Origin: an uncultured Prevotella sp.
Lineage (GTDB): Bacteria > Bacteroidota > Bacteroidia > Bacteroidales > Bacteroidaceae
Assembly: GCA_905233425.1 (NCBI GenBank)
Contig: CAJOEC010000053.1
Span: forward strand, 27,681 to 91,680
DNA: 64,000 nt
Direction of reading: 5' to 3'
Positions 59,973-64,000 of the stretch are shown one piece after another (position 1 is the first letter of the stretch; each line of letters begins with the position of its first letter). The notes under the pieces were generated by a model. That model made no database searches, was not told the origin of the DNA, and saw nothing but the letters and a program-made list of their open reading frames with translations. Both the position numbers and the translations under genes were made by a program.

Positions 59973-60692
59973 TCAACAGCGATGGCTTTGTATCAGTCGG
60001 GCGAGGTCTATGCGCCCCTCGTAGATGGCCTTGCCGAACACCACGGCGGGTATGCCGGCGTCGCTAAGAGCCTGGATGTCGGCCTCCGACGACACGCCGC
60101 CGCTGGCAATGAGATGAAGGTCGGGGTAGGCGGCCATCACCTCTTTATATAAATGTATGGCAGGGCCGGAGAGCGTACCGTCCTTCGAGATCTCGGTGCA
60201 GAGCACGTTTGTCACTCCCATGTCGATATATTTCCTGAGGAAGGGCAGCAGTTCCTCGGCGGAGTCCTCCTTCCACCCGTTTATGCTTATCCGTCCTTGG
60301 CGCACGTCGGCACCGAGGATAATCCTTTCGGGGCCGTACTTGCGCAGCCACTGTCCGAACAGTTCGGGCTGGGTTACGGCCACGCTGCCCACCGTTACCA
60401 TGCTTGCGCCGGCCTCGAAGGCACGGCCGATGTCGTCGTCGGTCTTCAGTCCGCCGCCGAAGTCCACCACCAGACTGGTCTCTGATGTTATGGCGCGGAG
60501 CGTATCAACGTTTACTATATGGCGCGACTTTGCCCCGTCGAGATCCACAACGTGGAGACGGCGATAGCCCAGTCGCTCAAACTCGCGGGCCATCTGCAGC
60601 GGTTCGCCGTAAACGGTCTTCTGGTCGTAGTCACCCTTGGTCAGGCGCACGCACTGGCCGTCGATGATGTCAATGGCAGGAATCAGTTGCAT
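59973..60692 (-). CDS. hisA: Phosphoribosylformimino-5-aminoimidazole carboxamide ribotide isomerase
   Basis: MQLIPAIDIIDGQCVRLTKGDYDQKTVYGEPLQMAREFE. Confidence 0.97.
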   Translation of the reverse strand: MQLIPAIDIIDGQCVRLTKGDYDQKTVYGEPLQMAREFERLGYRRLHVVDLDGAKSRHIVNVDTLRAITSETSLVVDFGGGLKTDDDIGRAFEAGASMVTVGSVAVTQPELFGQWLRKYGPERIILGADVRQGRISINGWKEDSAEELLPFLRKYIDMGVTNVLCTEISKDGTLSGPAIHLYKEVMAAYPDLHLIASGGVSSEADIQALSDAGIPAVVFGKAIYEGRIDLARLIQSHRC

Positions 60693-61295
60693 TTACAATT
60701 TACTATTTGTCAGTTTCAAGAAATTCCGAAGTATTCTCTCCCCCACGCTGCCGCTCTTCTCCGGGTGGAACTGCGTGGCGTAGAAATTGTCTTTGCGAAG
60801 GGCAGCGCTGTAAGGCTGGATATAGTCGGCGGTGGCTATGGTCTCCTCGCAGAGGGGCACATAGTAGCTGTGCACGAAATACACATAAGGCTCGTCCAGC
60901 CCCTCGAAGAGTGGCGACCGCAGGTCGTGCAGGGCGTTCCACCCCATACACGGCACCTTGTCCTCATGGCGCGACGGTCTGAAGCGTATCACATCGGCAT
61001 CGAACACGCCGAGACAGTCGGTGTCGCCTTCCTCGGAGTGGCGGCAAAGCAACTGCTGTCCTATACAGATGCCCAGAACGGGCTGGGTCAGCGAGCGTAT
61101 CACCTCGTCGAGGCCCCTTGCGCGCAGGTACTCCATGGCCCCTCGGGCCTCACCCTGTCCGGGGAATATCACGCGGTCGGCACCGCGCAGCTCCCGAGGG
61201 TCGTCGGTGAGCAGCGGCTCCACGCCGAGGCGGCGCAGCGCGCTGAGCACCGAGAACACGTTTCCTGCATTATATTTTACTACTGCTACTTTCAT
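60693..61295 (-). CDS. hisH: Imidazole glycerol phosphate synthase subunit HisH
   Basis: MKVAVVKYNAGNVFSVLSALRRLG...VLGICIGQQLLC...ATQFHPEKSG. Confidence 0.97.
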   Translation of the reverse strand: MKVAVVKYNAGNVFSVLSALRRLGVEPLLTDDPRELRGADRVIFPGQGEARGAMEYLRARGLDEVIRSLTQPVLGICIGQQLLCRHSEEGDTDCLGVFDADVIRFRPSRHEDKVPCMGWNALHDLRSPLFEGLDEPYVYFVHSYYVPLCEETIATADYIQPYSAALRKDNFYATQFHPEKSGSVGERILRNFLKLTNSKL

Positions 61296-61360
61296 AGATA
61301 AGCGGCGGTTATCTCATGGTTACCCGGCGGCTGACTCCCAGGAAAGCGCCGGGTAACTGT

Positions 61361-62224
61361 TTAACTGAATATTATTGTCTTGTTCTTGTAAGTAAGTATC
61401 TTCCGCTGGATGTGCTTTGCAACGGCACGTGAGAGCACAATCTTCTCCAGGTCCTTGCCTTTGAGCACGAGGCTCTCGGGCGTGTCCTTGTGGGTGATGC
61501 GCGTCACGTCCTGCTCGATGATGGGGCCGGCGTCGAGTTCGGCGGTTACATAGTGGCTTGTGGCCCCGATGATCTTCACTCCGCGCTCCCATGCCTGGTG
61601 GTAGGGCTTGGCGCCCACGAATGCCGGCAGGAACGAGTGGTGGATATTAATAATGTGGTGGGGATAGGCGGCAATCATCTCGTCGCTGATAATCTGCATG
61701 TAGCGGGCCAGGACGATGAACGTCACGCCCTTCTCGCGCAGGAGCTGCATCTCAGCCTCCTCCACCTCGGCCTTGTTCGAGTGGTCCTTGTTAATGCTCC
61801 ACACGTAGTAGGGGATGCCGAACTGCTCGGCCACATAGCGCAAGTCCTCGTGGTTCGAGACGATGCACGGGATGTCCACGTCGTACTCGCCGGCCTTCCA
61901 CCGTGCCAGCAGGTCGTAGAGGCAGTGGCTCATCTTCGACACGAAGATGGCCATTCGCGGGCGCTTGTCGCTGAAGTAGAGGCTGAACTCCATCTCGTAG
62001 CGGCGTGAATAGAGCGTATCGACATACTCGCTGATCTTTTCGCGGGGGATGAGGAAACCGTCGAGTTCCCACTGTATGCGCATAAAGAACATACCGTCCT
62101 GACGGTCTACATACTGGTCAAGGTCTACAATGTTACCTTTGTTGTCGGTGATAAATTTGGTCACCTCCGAAATGATGCCCTGCTGGTCGGGGCAATGGAG
62201 GAGAAGAATAGCTGTTGGCTTCAT
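61361..62224 (-). CDS. purU: Formyltetrahydrofolate deformylase
   Basis: LHCPDQQGIISEVTKFI...IVSNHEDLRYVAEQFGIPYYV...INIHHSFLPAFVGAKPYHQAWERGVKIIGATSHYVTAELDAGPIIEQDV. Confidence 0.97.
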   Translation of the reverse strand: MKPTAILLLHCPDQQGIISEVTKFITDNKGNIVDLDQYVDRQDGMFFMRIQWELDGFLIPREKISEYVDTLYSRRYEMEFSLYFSDKRPRMAIFVSKMSHCLYDLLARWKAGEYDVDIPCIVSNHEDLRYVAEQFGIPYYVWSINKDHSNKAEVEEAEMQLLREKGVTFIVLARYMQIISDEMIAAYPHHIINIHHSFLPAFVGAKPYHQAWERGVKIIGATSHYVTAELDAGPIIEQDVTRITHKDTPESLVLKGKDLEKIVLSRAVAKHIQRKILTYKNKTIIFS

Positions 62225-62591
62225 CTTTCTTTACAAATTATTAATAATTGGCCGCAAAGTTACTAAAAAAGCTTGTAAAAGCGAAGCGATTTTGGAAGAT
62301 TAACGCAATTCGGCCTGAAATAAAGGCAAAACGGGGAAAAACGAGGAAGTTCAATTTGGGTCAAAAAGCAAATTGGGGAGGATTGGTGAAGGAGTTAGGT
62401 TGCCAAATCGTAACCCAGAAAACGGGTTTCTGAGGAGGGTAAAACTTCCTAAAACGACAACGCAAATTGGGGCAAAATGGCGCACCTTTCACCGCCCGTT
62501 TCTTATTCCGCAAACTGCTATATTTTGCATAGCGATGAATGCCAAAAGAAATAGTAGTTTTGCAGCCAAAATTAAAAAAGGAGTAAGAAAC

Positions 62592-63812
62592 ATGAGAAGT
62601 ACTTTTAACATTCTGTTCTATGTGAACAAGAGTAAAGAGAAGAATGGTGTGGTGCCTGTGATGGGCAGGGTAACGATTAACGGAACGCAATCGCAGTTCA
62701 GTTGTAAGAAGACAATCCCGCTTGACATGTGGGACGTGAAGGGCAATTGTGCCAAAGGCCGCAGCAAGGAGGCATTGCAGATTAACCGCGAACTGGATAA
62801 TATCAAGGCGCAGATCATCAAGCATTATCAGCACCTTTCGGATCGCGAAGCTTTTGTGACGGCTGAGATGGTGCGCAACTCCTATCAGGGTTTCGGCAGC
62901 GAGTACGAAACGTTGTTGAGTGCTTTTGACAAGGATATTGCCAACCAGAAGAAGCGTGTGGGCAAAGACAGGTCGGCAAGCACGCTTTGGGCTATGGAAC
63001 GTTCGCGGAAGGATGTGGCAGACTTCATCCAGTCGCACTATCGTCGCACTGACATGTCAATGCTGGAACTGACGCCAGAGTTTATCAAGGACTTCGCCGC
63101 CTACCTCAGCACAGACCGAGGACTGGCTAATGGAACAATCTGGCAGCGGTGTATGTGGCTGAAAGGTGTTGTGCTGAGGGCGCACTACAACGGTAAGATT
63201 CCCCGTAACCCGTTCGCCCAGTTCCACATTAGCCCCAACTGCAAGGAAAGAGAGTTTCTGACCGAGGATGAACTGAAGGCTGTCGTAACCCATGAGTTCG
63301 AGGATGACGATCTGGCCTTCGTGCGTGACATTTTTGTGTTCGTGTGCTTCACCGCTCTCTCGTTCATTGACGTGAAAAACCTGACAACAGACAACATCGT
63401 GGATATCAACGGCGACAAGTGGATTATCAGTAAGCGACACAAGACAAACATTCCCTTCCAAGTGAAGCTGATGGAAGTTCCCTTACAGATTATTGACCAC
63501 TACAAATACCTACAGGAAGAAAAACTGGTATTCGGCAAGATGAATTACTGGTCGATGTGCAAGAAGCTGAAAACGGTGATGACTGCCTGCGGCATAGAGA
63601 AAGCCATCTCATACCATTGTGGCCGGCACTCGTTCGCCACGTTGGCGCTTTCAAAGGGAATGCCCATCGAGAGTGTGAGCCGGGTATTGGGACACACGAA
63701 CATTGTGACCACCCAAATCTATGCAAAAATTACGAGCCAAAAACTTGACAACGACCTTACGATGCTTGGCAATAAGCTCAATGCATCATTCAAAGACATT
63801 AAGATGGCATAG
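62592..63812 (+). CDS. Tyrosine-type site-specific integrase
   Basis: MRSTFNILFYVNKSKEKNGVVPVMGRVTING...SYHCGRHSFATLALSKGMPIESVSRVLGHTNIVTTQIYAKITSQKLDNDL. Confidence 0.95.
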   Translation: MRSTFNILFYVNKSKEKNGVVPVMGRVTINGTQSQFSCKKTIPLDMWDVKGNCAKGRSKEALQINRELDNIKAQIIKHYQHLSDREAFVTAEMVRNSYQGFGSEYETLLSAFDKDIANQKKRVGKDRSASTLWAMERSRKDVADFIQSHYRRTDMSMLELTPEFIKDFAAYLSTDRGLANGTIWQRCMWLKGVVLRAHYNGKIPRNPFAQFHISPNCKEREFLTEDELKAVVTHEFEDDDLAFVRDIFVFVCFTALSFIDVKNLTTDNIVDINGDKWIISKRHKTNIPFQVKLMEVPLQIIDHYKYLQEEKLVFGKMNYWSMCKKLKTVMTACGIEKAISYHCGRHSFATLALSKGMPIESVSRVLGHTNIVTTQIYAKITSQKLDNDLTMLGNKLNASFKDIKMA

Positions 63813-63813
63813 A

Positions 63814-63996
63814 TCACAGCGACCCAAAGCCTTCAAAGCAGAAAGACGAATGATTAGCGAAGTCTGTCAAATAGCGTTCACCATCAAGCAATGGGCGATA
63901 ATTGCCTATCACCTTCTTGTATAGAGCAAGCACCTCCTTCATATTCTCCAGTACGTTCTTCACTCCAACGTTATGAGGCATTATCAGTTCGTTCAT
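63814..63996 (-). pseudogene. 5' part of a Bacteroidales helix-turn-helix protein, truncated before the HTH
   Basis: MNELIMPHNVGVKNVLENMKEVLALYKKVIGNYRPLLDGERYLTD then divergent FANHSSFCFEGFGSL stop. Confidence 0.5.
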
Positions 63997-64000
63997 AGAC

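Overview
Bacteroidales (Prevotella-like) chromosomal window. Names come from protein motifs read by eye; no searches were run. The left third (about 0.9-13.2 kb) is AT-richer accessory DNA. It holds a compact same-strand cluster: ECF-type sigma factor, small acidic partner, cytoplasmic C39-like cysteine peptidase, two unknowns, Hsp70-like ATPase, coiled-coil protein, unknown, another unknown, PP2C phosphatase, YkvA/DUF1232 protein, lipoprotein, and an eroded Ser/Thr kinase. This is the best candidate for an undescribed system. It is preceded by a candidate promoter and a nested inverted-repeat leader, and it ends against a truncated nuoN pseudogene. Next is a type I restriction-modification operon (hsdM, hsdS, hsdR) with two different Fic proteins and a RAYT/IS200-like transposase with REP-like palindromes, then a HigBA-like toxin-antitoxin pair. 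The right part is mostly core genome: coaW, AEC transporter, tmRNA, rplU/rpmA, rfbA, tyrosine autokinase, truA, tex, clpB, DHH phosphoesterase, tRNA-Thr, GT2, apbE, Crp/Fnr, alanine symporter, two ABC systems, MacAB/TolC-like efflux, hisF/hisA/hisH with an intercalated secreted metalloprotease, purU, integrase. The most striking non-gene signal is a dispersed family of about 84-145 bp palindromic elements with C-rich/G-rich arms. Several arms carry G-quadruplex motifs. Copies lie in frame inside nuoN, an ABC permease and hisF, form the C-terminus of an ABC ATPase and the N-terminus of another permease, and one lies between genes.
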